This document shows positions 38,192 to 47,007 of a DNA stretch of 64,000 nt, piece after piece. The notes under the pieces are model-generated. The model was given only the letters and a program-made list of their open reading frames with translations. It was not told where the DNA came from and did no database searches. The stretch is from Agrobacterium rubi TR3 = NBRC 13261 (GTDB lineage Bacteria; Pseudomonadota; Alphaproteobacteria; Rhizobiales; Rhizobiaceae), in contig NZ_BBJU01000023.1 in NCBI RefSeq assembly GCF_000739935.1, forward strand, positions 62,001 to 126,000, written 5' to 3'. Made by a program: the position numbers and the translations under genes. The stretch's first letter is position 1; every line of letters starts with the position of its first letter.

Positions 38192-38968
38192 TTAAACCAG
38201 CAATCCCTGCCCGCCGTCTATCCAGACCGGGCTGCCGGTGATGTGGCGCGACTTAGTGCCCGCCAGAAACACGATGAGATCTGCCACATCCTCACTGGTG
38301 CCGGGGCGACCCTTTGAAATGGGAATCTCGCCCTGCGGCCATTCGACGGGAATGGCCGTCTCGTGCCGGTCACGGATATCAGTGTTGTCATCGATATCGG
38401 TTTCAATGGCGCCGGGGCAGACGGCATTCACCCGGATGTCATAGCGGGCAAGCTCGAGTGCCAGCTGCTGGGCCATCGCCAGTTGGCCCGCCTTGGTGAC
38501 GCTATAGGCTGTCGCTCCCGGCGAGGTAAAGGTTCTCGTACCATTGATGGAAGAGATAATGATGATCGATCCGCCACGGATTTTGAGATGCGGTACGGTT
38601 TTGTGGATGGTGAGATAGGTGCCGCGCAGGTTGACGCTCATGGTCTTGTCCCACTCATCCGGCGTCAAATCCTCGATGGGTGCCCACACGCCGTTGATGC
38701 CTGCATTGGCAACGACGACATCGATCCTGCCGAAATGGCCTGCCAGTTTCGCGGTGGCCGCGTCCATCTGGGCTTCGTCGGAGACATCTGCGAGCAGTGC
38801 GACAGCCTTGAACCCTTGCGCGACGAGCTCATCAACGACTGCATCGAGCTCTTCTTGCGTGCGGCCGAGGACGCCGATGTGATAGCCTTCTCTCGCCAGG
38901 GCGAATGCGGTGGCCCTGCCAATTCCAGAGCCCGCGCCGGTGACCAGTGCAACTTTCGCGTCCGTCAT
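38192..38968 (-). CDS. Short-chain dehydrogenase/reductase
   Basis: About 258 residues from MTDAKVALVTGAG, preceded by AGGAGAAC. Cofactor motif TGAGSGIGRA, NAGI, catalytic serine in IISSING and Y-x3-K in TAYSVTKAG, with the C-terminal GSPVWIDGGQGL. It resembles 3-oxoacyl-ACP reductase-like and sugar dehydrogenases; the substrate is unknown. It is divergent from the DNA glycosylase gene across 88 bp holding a strong inverted repeat. Confidence 0.9.
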   Translation of the reverse strand: MTDAKVALVTGAGSGIGRATAFALAREGYHIGVLGRTQEELDAVVDELVAQGFKAVALLADVSDEAQMDAATAKLAGHFGRIDVVVANAGINGVWAPIEDLTPDEWDKTMSVNLRGTYLTIHKTVPHLKIRGGSIIIISSINGTRTFTSPGATAYSVTKAGQLAMAQQLALELARYDIRVNAVCPGAIETDIDDNTDIRDRHETAIPVEWPQGEIPISKGRPGTSEDVADLIVFLAGTKSRHITGSPVWIDGGQGLLV

Positions 38969-39014
38969 TCTGTTCTCCTTGCGATCCGAGTGTTCGGTAT
39001 TATCCCAAGACCAT

Positions 39015-39037
39015 AACAACACGTTCTCCGTGTTGTT
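39015..39037. promoter_or_regulatory. Perfect 9-5-9 inverted repeat between SDR and glycosylase genes
   Basis: AACAACACG and CGTGTTGTT flank TTCTC with no mismatch. The repeat lies 20 bp before the glycosylase start codon and 47 bp from the SDR start. No T-run follows. It is either an operator for a dimeric repressor or a leader hairpin; the regulator is not identifiable here. Confidence 0.5.
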
Positions 39038-39056
39038 CCCTCAAGACCGAGTACAG

Positions 39057-39608
39057 ATGAATCTCGTTTCGCAAAGCTTTTATCTGAGAGATTCAGTAGC
39101 CGTTGCCAAAGACCTAATCGGCTGCGAATTTCGCGTGCACAATACGGCAGGCATCATCGTTGAGACCGAGGCCTACCGCACCGACGATCCGGCATCGCAC
39201 AGTTTCAGCGGCCCGACCCCGCGCAACCGGGCCATGTTCGGTGACCACGGACACCTCTATGTCTACCGTTCCTATGGTCTGCACTGGTGCGCTAACATCG
39301 TCTGCACACCGGGATCTGCCGTGCTAATCCGCGCCATCGAGCCAACCGATGGAATCGACCTGATGAAACTGCGGCGTAACACGGCTGACATTGTCAATTT
39401 ATGTTCAGGGCCGGGGAAACTGACACAAGCGTTTGGGATCACACGGGATATGGATGGTCTGCCGGTGACGCGCGAGCCGATCACTGTCACACACCATACG
39501 GGAACCATCACGGCGATTGAAGGTCCACGCATCGGCATATCGAAGGGCATCGAGCAGCCCTGGCGTTTCGGGCTGGCGGACTCTCGATTTCTCAGCCGCA
39601 AATTCTGA
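39057..39608 (+). CDS. 3-methyladenine DNA glycosylase (AAG/MPG family)
   Basis: A 183-residue protein of the AAG family, which removes alkylated purines from DNA in base excision repair. The catalytic region is seen in IIVETEAYRTDDPASHS (Glu) and YVYRSYGLHWCANIVC, plus LCSGPGKLTQAFGIT. The ATG at 39057 is used because the glycosylase homology begins about here (SFYLRDSVAVAKDLIGC). It is convergent with the ATPase gene at 39629. Confidence 0.9.
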   Translation: MNLVSQSFYLRDSVAVAKDLIGCEFRVHNTAGIIVETEAYRTDDPASHSFSGPTPRNRAMFGDHGHLYVYRSYGLHWCANIVCTPGSAVLIRAIEPTDGIDLMKLRRNTADIVNLCSGPGKLTQAFGITRDMDGLPVTREPITVTHHTGTITAIEGPRIGISKGIEQPWRFGLADSRFLSRKF

Positions 39609-39628
39609 TCGGCGGTGCGATGACGCTT

Positions 39629-40705
39629 TTAGACCCGGCGCCCATCACTCCCGAAGACATGGGCATTGGCGAGATCGAAGGAGAGCGGGACTTTTTCTCC
39701 CATGCGGAACTGCTTTTGTCCCTCCAGCAGCACCGTCACGGGCTGACCATCGGCGGTGTTGGTATAGATGACGGTCGAGCCGCCGAGATGCTCGACCAGC
39801 TGGATATCGCCCTCACCCAGCGTGGCCGATTGCGTTTGCGGCTGGATGTGTTCGGGACGAATGCCGAATGTCAGCGCTTCATCCTGCTTGGCATCCAGCG
39901 GCTGGTTCAAGACGATGTGCTGCCCGGCAATCTCGATGGTGCGGCGTGAAGTATCGGACGCGACAAGCTTTGCCGACAGGAAGTTCATTTTCGGCGACCC
40001 GATGAAGCCCGCCACGAATTGATTGTCTGGGCTGTTGTAGAGATCGAGCGGACGACCCACCTGCATGATCTTGCCTTCGCGCAACACCACGATCTTGTCG
40101 GCCATGGTCATCGCCTCGACCTGATCGTGCGTCACGTAAATCATCGTGCTGCCGAGCTTCTGGTGAAGCTTGGCGATTTCCACGCGCATCTGTACGCGCA
40201 GTTCGGCATCCAGGTTAGACAGCGGTTCATCGAAGAGGAAGATTTTCGGCTCGCGGACGATGGCGCGGCCAATGGCCACGCGCTGCCGCTGCCCGCCCGA
40301 CAGCGCCTTGGGCTTGCGCTGCAGCAGAGGTCCGATCTGCAACACGTCTGCCGCCTTCTGAACGCGCGCCTCGATTTCCGGCTTCTTGTAGCCGGCTGTT
40401 TCCAGACCGAAGGCGAGGTTCTTGTAGACGCTCATATGCGGGTAAAGCGCGTAGGACTGGAAGACCATGGCGATACCACGCTTGGAGGCGGCGGTGTCGT
40501 TGACGCGCTGGCCATCAATGCGAAGCTCGCCGTCGGAAATTTCCTCCAGCCCGGCAATCATGCGCAACAGGGTCGATTTTCCGCAGCCCGACGGGCCGAC
40601 GAAAACGGTGAACTCGCCCGGCTCTATCTGAAGGTCGATACCATGCACGACGGGGAAAGCGCCGAAACGCTTGACGATTTTCTCAAGGGTAATGCTGCTA
40701 GCCAT
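39629..40705 (-). CDS. ABC importer ATPase, MalK/UgpC family
   Basis: About 358 residues from MASSITLEKIVKRFG, preceded by GAGGAACG. Walker [10 protein letters not shown], signature [14 protein letters not shown], Walker [13 protein letters not shown] and a TOBE-type C-terminal domain. It is the last gene of the leftward operon starting at 45934 and completes that importer. The two Gfo/Idh genes lie between it and the permeases. Confidence 0.92.
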   Translation of the reverse strand: MASSITLEKIVKRFGAFPVVHGIDLQIEPGEFTVFVGPSGCGKSTLLRMIAGLEEISDGELRIDGQRVNDTAASKRGIAMVFQSYALYPHMSVYKNLAFGLETAGYKKPEIEARVQKAADVLQIGPLLQRKPKALSGGQRQRVAIGRAIVREPKIFLFDEPLSNLDAELRVQMRVEIAKLHQKLGSTMIYVTHDQVEAMTMADKIVVLREGKIMQVGRPLDLYNSPDNQFVAGFIGSPKMNFLSAKLVASDTSRRTIEIAGQHIVLNQPLDAKQDEALTFGIRPEHIQPQTQSATLGEGDIQLVEHLGGSTVIYTNTADGQPVTVLLEGQKQFRMGEKVPLSFDLANAHVFGSDGRRV

Positions 40706-40726
40706 CTCGTTCCTCGCATCCGGCAC

Positions 40727-41794
40727 TTAAGGCCGCCAGCTCATATATTTCGGATGATCGCGGGTGATCGGCAGGGCGACATCCGTTTTCGTTTCGTTGG
40801 AGTGATAGATCGCGGCAATCAGCGACAAAGATCGGCGCGCGTCTTCCGATGTCACCGGTGGCTTTTCGCCGCTTTCCAGCGTGTGGTAAAAGGCTTCCAT
40901 CTGGCCGGTGAAGCGACGACCGACCGGCACGATGTCTGCCAACAACGCCTCGATCTTGGCGGCGATCTCGTCATTGGCCGGGACGATCTTCCAAGGGCCG
41001 TCGCCCGGCGAATAGGGTTCGGTGTTGCTTTCGAACATGACGTTTTCAAACGCCAGTCGCAGGCGGCTGATCTGCTCCTGCGAACCAAGCGTGGAGGTCG
41101 ATGACACAAGCGCCCCGCTTTCCATCAGGAAGCTGGCCGATACGCAGTCTTCGACCTCGATGGCGTTCACGCGGGTTGCCGTGCGGGCGAAGACGCGCTC
41201 GACCGGACCCATCAGATAGGTCAACATGTCATGGATATGGATGGCGTGCGTCATTAGCACGCCGCCCAGTTCGGTCGCCCAACGCCCACGCCATGGGTTG
41301 TCGTAATAGGCGGCGTCACGGTTCCAGAATATTTCGGCGGTTCCGGCATAGGGTTTGCCGGCAAGGCCGCTATCTATAATGCGGCGGGCCTGTTGCACGC
41401 CCGTTCCATAGCGATACTGGTAGATCGGCATCAGCACGCCCTTGGCGCTGACTTCGGCAGCCGCCACATCGTCCAGTTCCTTCAGCGAACCGGTCAGAGG
41501 CTTTTCGCACACAACGTGTTTGCCAGCGGCAAGCGCCTGAAGAACGAGCTTGGTGTGAATGGCGGGCGGGGTGCAGATATCGATGATGTCGATATCATCC
41601 ATGGCCATTAGCTCATCGGAAGACCGGGTGCGGCCCTCGACGCCGAATTCGTCGGCAACGGCAGTCATACGCGCTTCATCCAGATCGCACAGATAGGCGA
41701 CTTCGTATTTGTCGGGATGGGCGGCGTAGCCTTCGACGATATGCGTCCTGCCGATGCCGCAGCCGATGATGCCGACCCTGTAACGCTTAGCCAT
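40727..41794 (-). CDS. Gfo/Idh/MocA-family oxidoreductase (operon copy 2)
   Basis: About 355 residues from MAKRYRVGIIGCG, which overlaps the stop of the gene before it by 8 bp. N-terminal Rossmann motif GIIGCGIGRTH, the KPL of CEKPLTGS and a histidine in THAIHIHDML. Such enzymes oxidise or reduce sugars and cyclitols with NAD(P). It is in an operon with a family 1 sugar importer, so a sugar or glycoside substrate is likely; the specific one is unknown. Confidence 0.9.
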   Translation of the reverse strand: MAKRYRVGIIGCGIGRTHIVEGYAAHPDKYEVAYLCDLDEARMTAVADEFGVEGRTRSSDELMAMDDIDIIDICTPPAIHTKLVLQALAAGKHVVCEKPLTGSLKELDDVAAAEVSAKGVLMPIYQYRYGTGVQQARRIIDSGLAGKPYAGTAEIFWNRDAAYYDNPWRGRWATELGGVLMTHAIHIHDMLTYLMGPVERVFARTATRVNAIEVEDCVSASFLMESGALVSSTSTLGSQEQISRLRLAFENVMFESNTEPYSPGDGPWKIVPANDEIAAKIEALLADIVPVGRRFTGQMEAFYHTLESGEKPPVTSEDARRSLSLIAAIYHSNETKTDVALPITRDHPKYMSWRP

Positions 41795-42800
41795 TGTGGT
41801 TACCCTCTGCAAATTGTTGAGCTTTGAGAGCGATTTCCATCGCTGCAAAACAGCGCGTCTGCGGCATTGCCGTTTCTGTGCGATTGCGAATATCGGACAG
41901 AAGCTGTGGGCCGTAGGGCAGCGGCACGTCTGAGCAATCGACATAATGCATGCCGGTCTTGTCGGTCAGGAACAGATGGTTGGCACCATCGCGTCCGGCC
42001 ACATCGACATTCTTGCGGATTTCGATCGCGCCTTGCGTGCCGGTGATGAACAGACGTCCATCCCCCCAACTCGACAGGCCATCCGGGGTAAACCAATCGA
42101 CGCGTATGAAGCCGTCGACGCCTTTGGTGGACAGGTGCATATCACCGCTGTCCTGCAAGCCGGGTGTCTGCGGATTGGCCTTATTGGCGACCTTTGCAAA
42201 GAGAATATCGGCCTCCTGCGCATCGGTGAAGAACAGGAACTGTTCGCACTGGTGGGACGCGATATCGACCAGAATGCCGCCGTAACGTTGCCGCTCGAAA
42301 AACCAGGCCGGGCGGGTGGAAGCCCGCAGCCGATGTGGCCCGAAGCCCGCCATGGAGACGATCTCGCCGATGGCGCCAGCTGCGACCAGTTCGCCTGCCT
42401 TGACGGTGGCACGGTTTTCGAAATGCTCGGAATAGAGCACCGAAAAGATGCGCCCGGTTTCCGCCTGAACCTTTTTGACCTCGTCCAATTGGGCCAGCGT
42501 TATCATGCCGGGCTTGTCGACCATGACATCCTTGCCTGCACGCATGACCTCAGTGGCAACCGCCGCCCGCTCGTCAGGAATGCCTGCGCTGATGATGAGA
42601 TCGATTGTGGGATCGTCCAGCAGACGGCGCTTGTCATCGACGCGGGGAACGTTGGGAAACTCCTGCGCGTACTCTTGCGCCAGATCATCTTCGATGGCGT
42701 GAAAACCTACATGCTCGGCACCGGCTGCAAGCATGCAGTTCGTCTGCCCGAAGATGTGATTGTGGTTGATACCGATTGTCGCGAACCGAACGGGCTTCAT
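41787..42800 (-). CDS. Gfo/Idh/MocA-family oxidoreductase (operon copy 1)
   Basis: A 337-residue protein that is only distantly similar to its neighbour. N-terminal FATIGINHNHIFGQTN is an atypical Rossmann start; VDKPG replaces the usual EKP, and LVDIASHQCEQFLFF carries the histidine region. It follows the MalG-type permease by 16 bp. A second oxidoreductase of the same superfamily in the same operon suggests sequential or paired redox steps on an imported sugar. Confidence 0.88.
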   Translation of the reverse strand: MKPVRFATIGINHNHIFGQTNCMLAAGAEHVGFHAIEDDLAQEYAQEFPNVPRVDDKRRLLDDPTIDLIISAGIPDERAAVATEVMRAGKDVMVDKPGMITLAQLDEVKKVQAETGRIFSVLYSEHFENRATVKAGELVAAGAIGEIVSMAGFGPHRLRASTRPAWFFERQRYGGILVDIASHQCEQFLFFTDAQEADILFAKVANKANPQTPGLQDSGDMHLSTKGVDGFIRVDWFTPDGLSSWGDGRLFITGTQGAIEIRKNVDVAGRDGANHLFLTDKTGMHYVDCSDVPLPYGPQLLSDIRNRTETAMPQTRCFAAMEIALKAQQFAEGNHNG

Positions 42801-42816
42801 GGTGCATGCCTTGATG

Positions 42817-43692
42817 TCAGCGCTTCATGCCGGTGGTGGCAATGCCTTCTATGAGGAGGCGCTGGAAGAAGAGGAAGAAAAGGAAAACCGGAATGAGCGA
42901 AAGGTTGGACATGGCAAAAAGCGCCGTCCAGTCCGAACTGCCGGTGCTATCAACGAAGGACCGCAGGCCGAGCTGGACCGTGTAGGTGTTGATGTCGTTG
43001 AGGTAGATCAGCGGCCCGAAGAAATCATCCCATGTCCAGATGAAGGAGAAGATGGCAGCCGTGGCCAGAACCGGCGACGACAGCGGCAGCATGATTTTCC
43101 AGTAGATGCGGAACGGGCTGCATCCATCCATGACCGCCGCCTCATCCAGCTCCCGCGGAATGCCCCGGAAGAATTGCACCATCAGGAAGATGAAGAAGGC
43201 ATCGGTCGCCAGATATTTCGGCACGATCAGCGGAAGCGATGTATTGACCCAGCCCATCTCCAGAAACAGGATATATTGCGGAATGAGTACCACGTGGTAG
43301 GGCAGCATCAACGTACCCAGCATGAGTGCGAACCAGAAGTTCCGTCCGCCGAAGCGAAGCCGCGCAAAGGCGAAAGCCGCCAGCGAGCATCCGACTACGT
43401 TGCCGATAGTCGCCAGGACCGCGATGAAAAACGAGTTCCAGAAGAACTGTCCGAAGGACACCTGGAGACCGGTCCAGCCCCTAATATATCCGCCCCAATC
43501 TACCGACGAGGGGATGAGCGAGGATGAACCGAAGAGTTCGTCCTGCGGGCGAAACGAACCCGAGATCATCCACAGGATGGGGTACATCATGGCGATGGAA
43601 GCGGCAATCAGGGCAGCATGGAGCAGAACCGATTTCCACAAAGGACGCTGCGCGGCCTGGCCGGGGCGAAACGAAGAGACGGCATCAGTCAT
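42817..43692 (-). CDS. ABC importer permease, MalG type
   Basis: A 291-residue permease with six spans and the EAA loop LDEAAVMDGCSPFRIYWKIMLPL. It overlaps the preceding permease gene by 8 bp. Member of the TetR-linked importer operon 39629-45934. Confidence 0.92.
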   Translation of the reverse strand: MTDAVSSFRPGQAAQRPLWKSVLLHAALIAASIAMMYPILWMISGSFRPQDELFGSSSLIPSSVDWGGYIRGWTGLQVSFGQFFWNSFFIAVLATIGNVVGCSLAAFAFARLRFGGRNFWFALMLGTLMLPYHVVLIPQYILFLEMGWVNTSLPLIVPKYLATDAFFIFLMVQFFRGIPRELDEAAVMDGCSPFRIYWKIMLPLSSPVLATAAIFSFIWTWDDFFGPLIYLNDINTYTVQLGLRSFVDSTGSSDWTALFAMSNLSLIPVFLFFLFFQRLLIEGIATTGMKR

Positions 43693-44638
43693 CGTAATGC
43701 ACCCAATAACGTGCGCTCAGGAAGGAAAATGCCGTGAAGAGCGAGATGATAACGACGAGAATCCAGGCCAGAGCCGAGGCATATCCCATGCGGAAGAAGC
43801 CGAACGCTTCCTGATAGAGATAGAGCGTGTAGAAGAGCGTCGAATTGATTGGCCCGCCGGAGCCTTCCGAGATGATGAAGGCAGGGGTGAAGGCTTTGAA
43901 GGCATCGATCGTCTGAATAACCGCGTTAAAGAAGATGACGGGTGTCAGCAGCGGCAGGGTGATGCGGAAGAATTGCCGCATCTTGCCAGCGCCGTCCATC
44001 TCGGCGGCCTCATACATATCCTGTGGAATCTGGCGCAAACCGGCAAGGAAGATGATCATCGGCGAGCCGAACTGCCAGACCGACAGAATGACAAGCGTGT
44101 AGATCGAATAATCCGGGTTGGAAATCCAGCTTGGTCCTTCGTAACCAAAGACCTGCCACAAAACCATGTTGACCAGACCGTCGGAAGCAAAAAGCTGACG
44201 CCACAGAACCGCAATCGCAACGCTGGAGCCCAGCAGCGAGGGCAGATAGAAGACGGCGCGATACATCGTCAGCCCCTTGATGCCGCGGTTGAACGCCATG
44301 GCGACCATGAGAGCGAACATCAGTTTCAGCGGCACAGAAAGAAGGACGTAGGTAAACGTCACCTTCATGGCGGCTGCAAACTTCGGATCTGCCGTGGCGA
44401 TGCGCACGTAGTTTGACGCACCCACCCAATCGGGCGATTGCAGCAGATCGTAATTGGTGAACGACAAATACAGCGATGCCAGCGCTGGACCGAGCGTCAG
44501 GCCGAAAAAGCCGATGAGCCACGGCAGCAGAAAGACATAGGCGTGGACATTGCGATCAAATGCTTTTCGCAAACGGCCCTGCTGTGGAAGAGCCGCAGAG
44601 CGGCCCTCCCCTGTTATCGGTTCGGATCGAAACGTCAT
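43685..44638 (-). CDS. ABC importer permease, MalF type
   Basis: A 317-residue permease with a long cytoplasmic N-terminal tail, six spans and the EAA loop YEAAEMDGAGKMRQFFRITLPLL. It follows the binding-protein gene by 6 bp. It should form the transmembrane channel with the next gene's product. Confidence 0.92.
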   Translation of the reverse strand: MTFRSEPITGEGRSAALPQQGRLRKAFDRNVHAYVFLLPWLIGFFGLTLGPALASLYLSFTNYDLLQSPDWVGASNYVRIATADPKFAAAMKVTFTYVLLSVPLKLMFALMVAMAFNRGIKGLTMYRAVFYLPSLLGSSVAIAVLWRQLFASDGLVNMVLWQVFGYEGPSWISNPDYSIYTLVILSVWQFGSPMIIFLAGLRQIPQDMYEAAEMDGAGKMRQFFRITLPLLTPVIFFNAVIQTIDAFKAFTPAFIISEGSGGPINSTLFYTLYLYQEAFGFFRMGYASALAWILVVIISLFTAFSFLSARYWVHYDD

Positions 44639-44644
44639 GGATCG

Positions 44645-45934
44645 TTACTTCCGTTTGATCACGGTTTCCGCTTCGGTCACCAGCTGCTTGCCACCCTGTT
44701 CAGGCGTCATTCTGCCGAAACCGACCTCTTCCGAGGTGCGCTTGAGCACGAAGGCAAATTCGCCCGCACCCGGAGGCGGTGCTGGTGGCAAGGCACCGAC
44801 CTTGGGCGTGATCTCGGCGATATAATCGACCATCGCCTTGCTGACCTCATTGAGTTTGGGGCTAAGCTGATCACGCATCGATTCCGACGCTGGAACGCCA
44901 CGCTCGACGCCGAGGATATCCACACCTTCCGGCACTGCCACGAGGAAGTTGATGAAATCAACCGCCGCCTCGATCCCCGCACTGCCGTTGGCCACACTCA
45001 TCAGCATGGAGGGCTTCAGATAATGACCAGACGGACTGTCAGCCGACACCTTCGGATAGGAAGTAATCGACAGCTTTGCCTTGTTGATGGCCTGATAACC
45101 GACAAACTGGTTGGAGTGAGCAAAGGCGGTTGCAGCCTTGCCGGTGGTCAGCGCATTGCTTTCGATGTTCAGCTGGTCGAGCGCCTGAATGTCGGCAGGC
45201 ACGCAGGCACCGGCTTCGCGCATGGCTGCCCACATGGCAAACCATTCACCCGCATCCTTGGCATCATAACCCAGGCCACCGCCTTCAATGAAGAGGGATT
45301 TGTTTTTCTGCCGCAGCCAATTCTCGAAGCTCGGCTCGACACCGCTGGCATCGGCTGTCGCGTAATAGCCAGGCTTAGGCTTGTTCTTCGCAAATTCCGC
45401 CGCGTTCTTGGCGAACTCTTCCCAGGTCTGACCAGCCGATGGCGGCTTGGCGCCGGTCTTTTCCCAGCCCTTGGCGTCATAAAACACGGCGGAAGAATTC
45501 ACACCGAGATTGATGCCGTAGAGCTTACCGTCGACCCGTCCGGAATCGATGTTCGGCGTGCCGAAATCCTCGATTTTCAGCGACTTCCCGAGATAGTCAT
45601 CCAAGGGCGCCAGAGCGCCACGGCGGGCATATTCGAAAATATAGCGGTAATCCATCTGGATGAGGTCAGGTGCATTGCGCCCGGCGACCTGTGTTGCCAG
45701 ACGAGGCCAATAGTCGGACCAACCGGCGAATTCACCGGCGATATTGAGGTCGGGCTTCACCTGTTTGAAGGCCGCGATGGCCTTGTTGGTGCGGTCGGCG
45801 CGCTCCTGAGAGCCCCACCACAACAAACGAATGCGCGCAGCCTGTGCAAAAGCGGGTCCTCCACCCACCGTCGCCAGCGAAAGCGCGGCCAGACCTGCCG
45901 AAAGTACGGCACGTCTCTGTAGCATCATGGACAT
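44645..45934 (-). CDS. Family 1 extracellular solute-binding protein, Tat-like signal
   Basis: About 429 residues from the ATG with GGGAGGAG 8 bp upstream; an in-frame TTG two codons earlier is less likely. The leader (MMLQRRAVLSAGLAALSLAT) has a double arginine and is cleaved near AFA|QA. The body has IRLLWWGSQERADRT and QMDYRYIFEYARRG. It is the first gene of the importer operon; its promoter region holds a TAAC-N6-GTTA site at 45999-46012. Confidence 0.9.
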   Translation of the reverse strand: MSMMLQRRAVLSAGLAALSLATVGGGPAFAQAARIRLLWWGSQERADRTNKAIAAFKQVKPDLNIAGEFAGWSDYWPRLATQVAGRNAPDLIQMDYRYIFEYARRGALAPLDDYLGKSLKIEDFGTPNIDSGRVDGKLYGINLGVNSSAVFYDAKGWEKTGAKPPSAGQTWEEFAKNAAEFAKNKPKPGYYATADASGVEPSFENWLRQKNKSLFIEGGGLGYDAKDAGEWFAMWAAMREAGACVPADIQALDQLNIESNALTTGKAATAFAHSNQFVGYQAINKAKLSITSYPKVSADSPSGHYLKPSMLMSVANGSAGIEAAVDFINFLVAVPEGVDILGVERGVPASESMRDQLSPKLNEVSKAMVDYIAEITPKVGALPPAPPPGAGEFAFVLKRTSEEVGFGRMTPEQGGKQLVTEAETVIKRK

Positions 45935-45998
45935 TGGCAACTCCTCCCTAATTGAATGCCAAATTGAATGATGACGGCAAACAAGACTTGCCGTTTTA

Positions 45999-46012
45999 TA
46001 ACTATCTGGTTA
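45999..46012. promoter_or_regulatory. Candidate TetR operator, copy 1
   Basis: TAACTATCTGGTTA (TAAC-N6-GTTA) lies in the divergent region between the binding-protein gene and the tetR-type gene. It matches 46931-46944 at 10 of 14 positions with identical arms. Confidence 0.5.
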
Positions 46013-46055
46013 CATGGGAACACCGATCAACATCATTGTCAAGCGACCTTTGAAG

Positions 46056-46760
46056 ATGGATGAAACCAGCAAACCGGCGACCGAAGACACAAACGGAGAA
46101 ACCGGGGCCAAGCCAACTTCAACACGAAAGAAGGCGGCAACGCAATCTCGCAATCCGGAGAGAACGCGTGCAGCCATTCTCGAGGCAGCGCGTCGCGAAG
46201 TCGCCGCCAAGGGGTTGGCCGGTGCGCGTATCGATGTGGTGGCTAGGCGCGCCGGTACCAACAAACGGATGATCTATCACTACTTCGGCGACAAGGATGC
46301 GCTCTATCTGGCAGTGCTGGAAGATGCCTACCAACACATCCGCAATGCCGAGCACAGGCTGGATCTGGCCCGCAAGCCACCGGTGGAGGGACTGCGGGAA
46401 CTGGCCCTGTTCACCTGGCACTATTTCCTCGACCATCCCGAGTTTCTCAGTATTTTGGCGACGGAAAACCTCAATCAAGCCAGATACTTGCGACAATCAG
46501 CAACGATCACGGAAATGCATTCGAACTTTATCTCCGAACTGAAGGACGTGCTGTTGCGCGGCGAAAAGACCGGCGACTTTCGCACGGGCCTTGATCCCGT
46601 CGATGTCTATCTGACGATCGCGTCGCTTGGATTTTTCTATCTTTCGAACCGATATACGCTGTCGACGATCTTCCAGCGCGATCTGGTTGCGCCAGCCGAA
46701 CTGGAGCGCTGGGGCCAGCACATCGTCAGCACGGTCATTGCTGCACTGCGGCCGTTCTGA
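46056..46760 (+). CDS. TetR-family regulator
   Basis: About 234 residues from MDETSKPATED; an ATG 14 codons upstream is an alternative, and neither has a clear ribosome-binding site. After a Lys/Thr-rich tail, the HTH reads ARIDVVARRAGTNKRMIYHYFGDKDALYLAVLE, quoted here only to mark residues about 75-107. A C-terminal TetR_C-type ligand domain follows. It is divergent from the importer operon and upstream of the Gfo/Idh-DUF993 operon, so it probably controls both. Confidence 0.9.
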   Translation: MDETSKPATEDTNGETGAKPTSTRKKAATQSRNPERTRAAILEAARREVAAKGLAGARIDVVARRAGTNKRMIYHYFGDKDALYLAVLEDAYQHIRNAEHRLDLARKPPVEGLRELALFTWHYFLDHPEFLSILATENLNQARYLRQSATITEMHSNFISELKDVLLRGEKTGDFRTGLDPVDVYLTIASLGFFYLSNRYTLSTIFQRDLVAPAELERWGQHIVSTVIAALRPF

Positions 46761-46800
46761 CGCCTCGTTTCAATTTATCCAACAAGAACAATCGCCGCAA

Positions 46801-46818
46801 CCTTCGCATGTGCGAAGG
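46801..46818. repeat. Short perfect inverted repeat after the tetR gene
   Basis: CCTTCGCA and TGCGAAGG flank a 2-nt centre. It lies 41 bp after the TetR stop and about 190 bp before the next gene. There is no T-run. It may be an operator or a weak transcription-stop hairpin. Confidence 0.4.
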
Positions 46819-46930
46819 CGCGATGGATTTGTGACATCTCGTTATCCCGCACACAGATTTCCGGTTCGGTTTACTCGGACGTTTTCATATCAAAAACCGC
46901 TTGACAGAAACCGTGTTTGACAATCACAAA

Positions 46931-46944
46931 TAACCAAACGGTTA
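46931..46944. promoter_or_regulatory. Candidate TetR operator, copy 2, next to a -35-like TTGACA
   Basis: TAACCAAACGGTTA follows a TTGACA at 46917-46922 by 8 bp, so a bound repressor would cover the promoter. The arms TAACC/GGTTA are perfect. It precedes the Gfo/Idh-DUF993-isomerase operon. Confidence 0.55.
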
Positions 46945-47007
46945 CAAATTTTTGGAAACGATGAAATTGCGTCCTGACGGGAGTGGGATGCTTTGGGAGG
47001 AATGTTC

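Noticed and set aside
44438..45922. A 494-codon open frame on the plus strand opposite the binding-protein gene
   Set aside because: It covers a convincing binding-protein gene on the other strand and shows no signature of its own; long antisense frames are common at this base composition.
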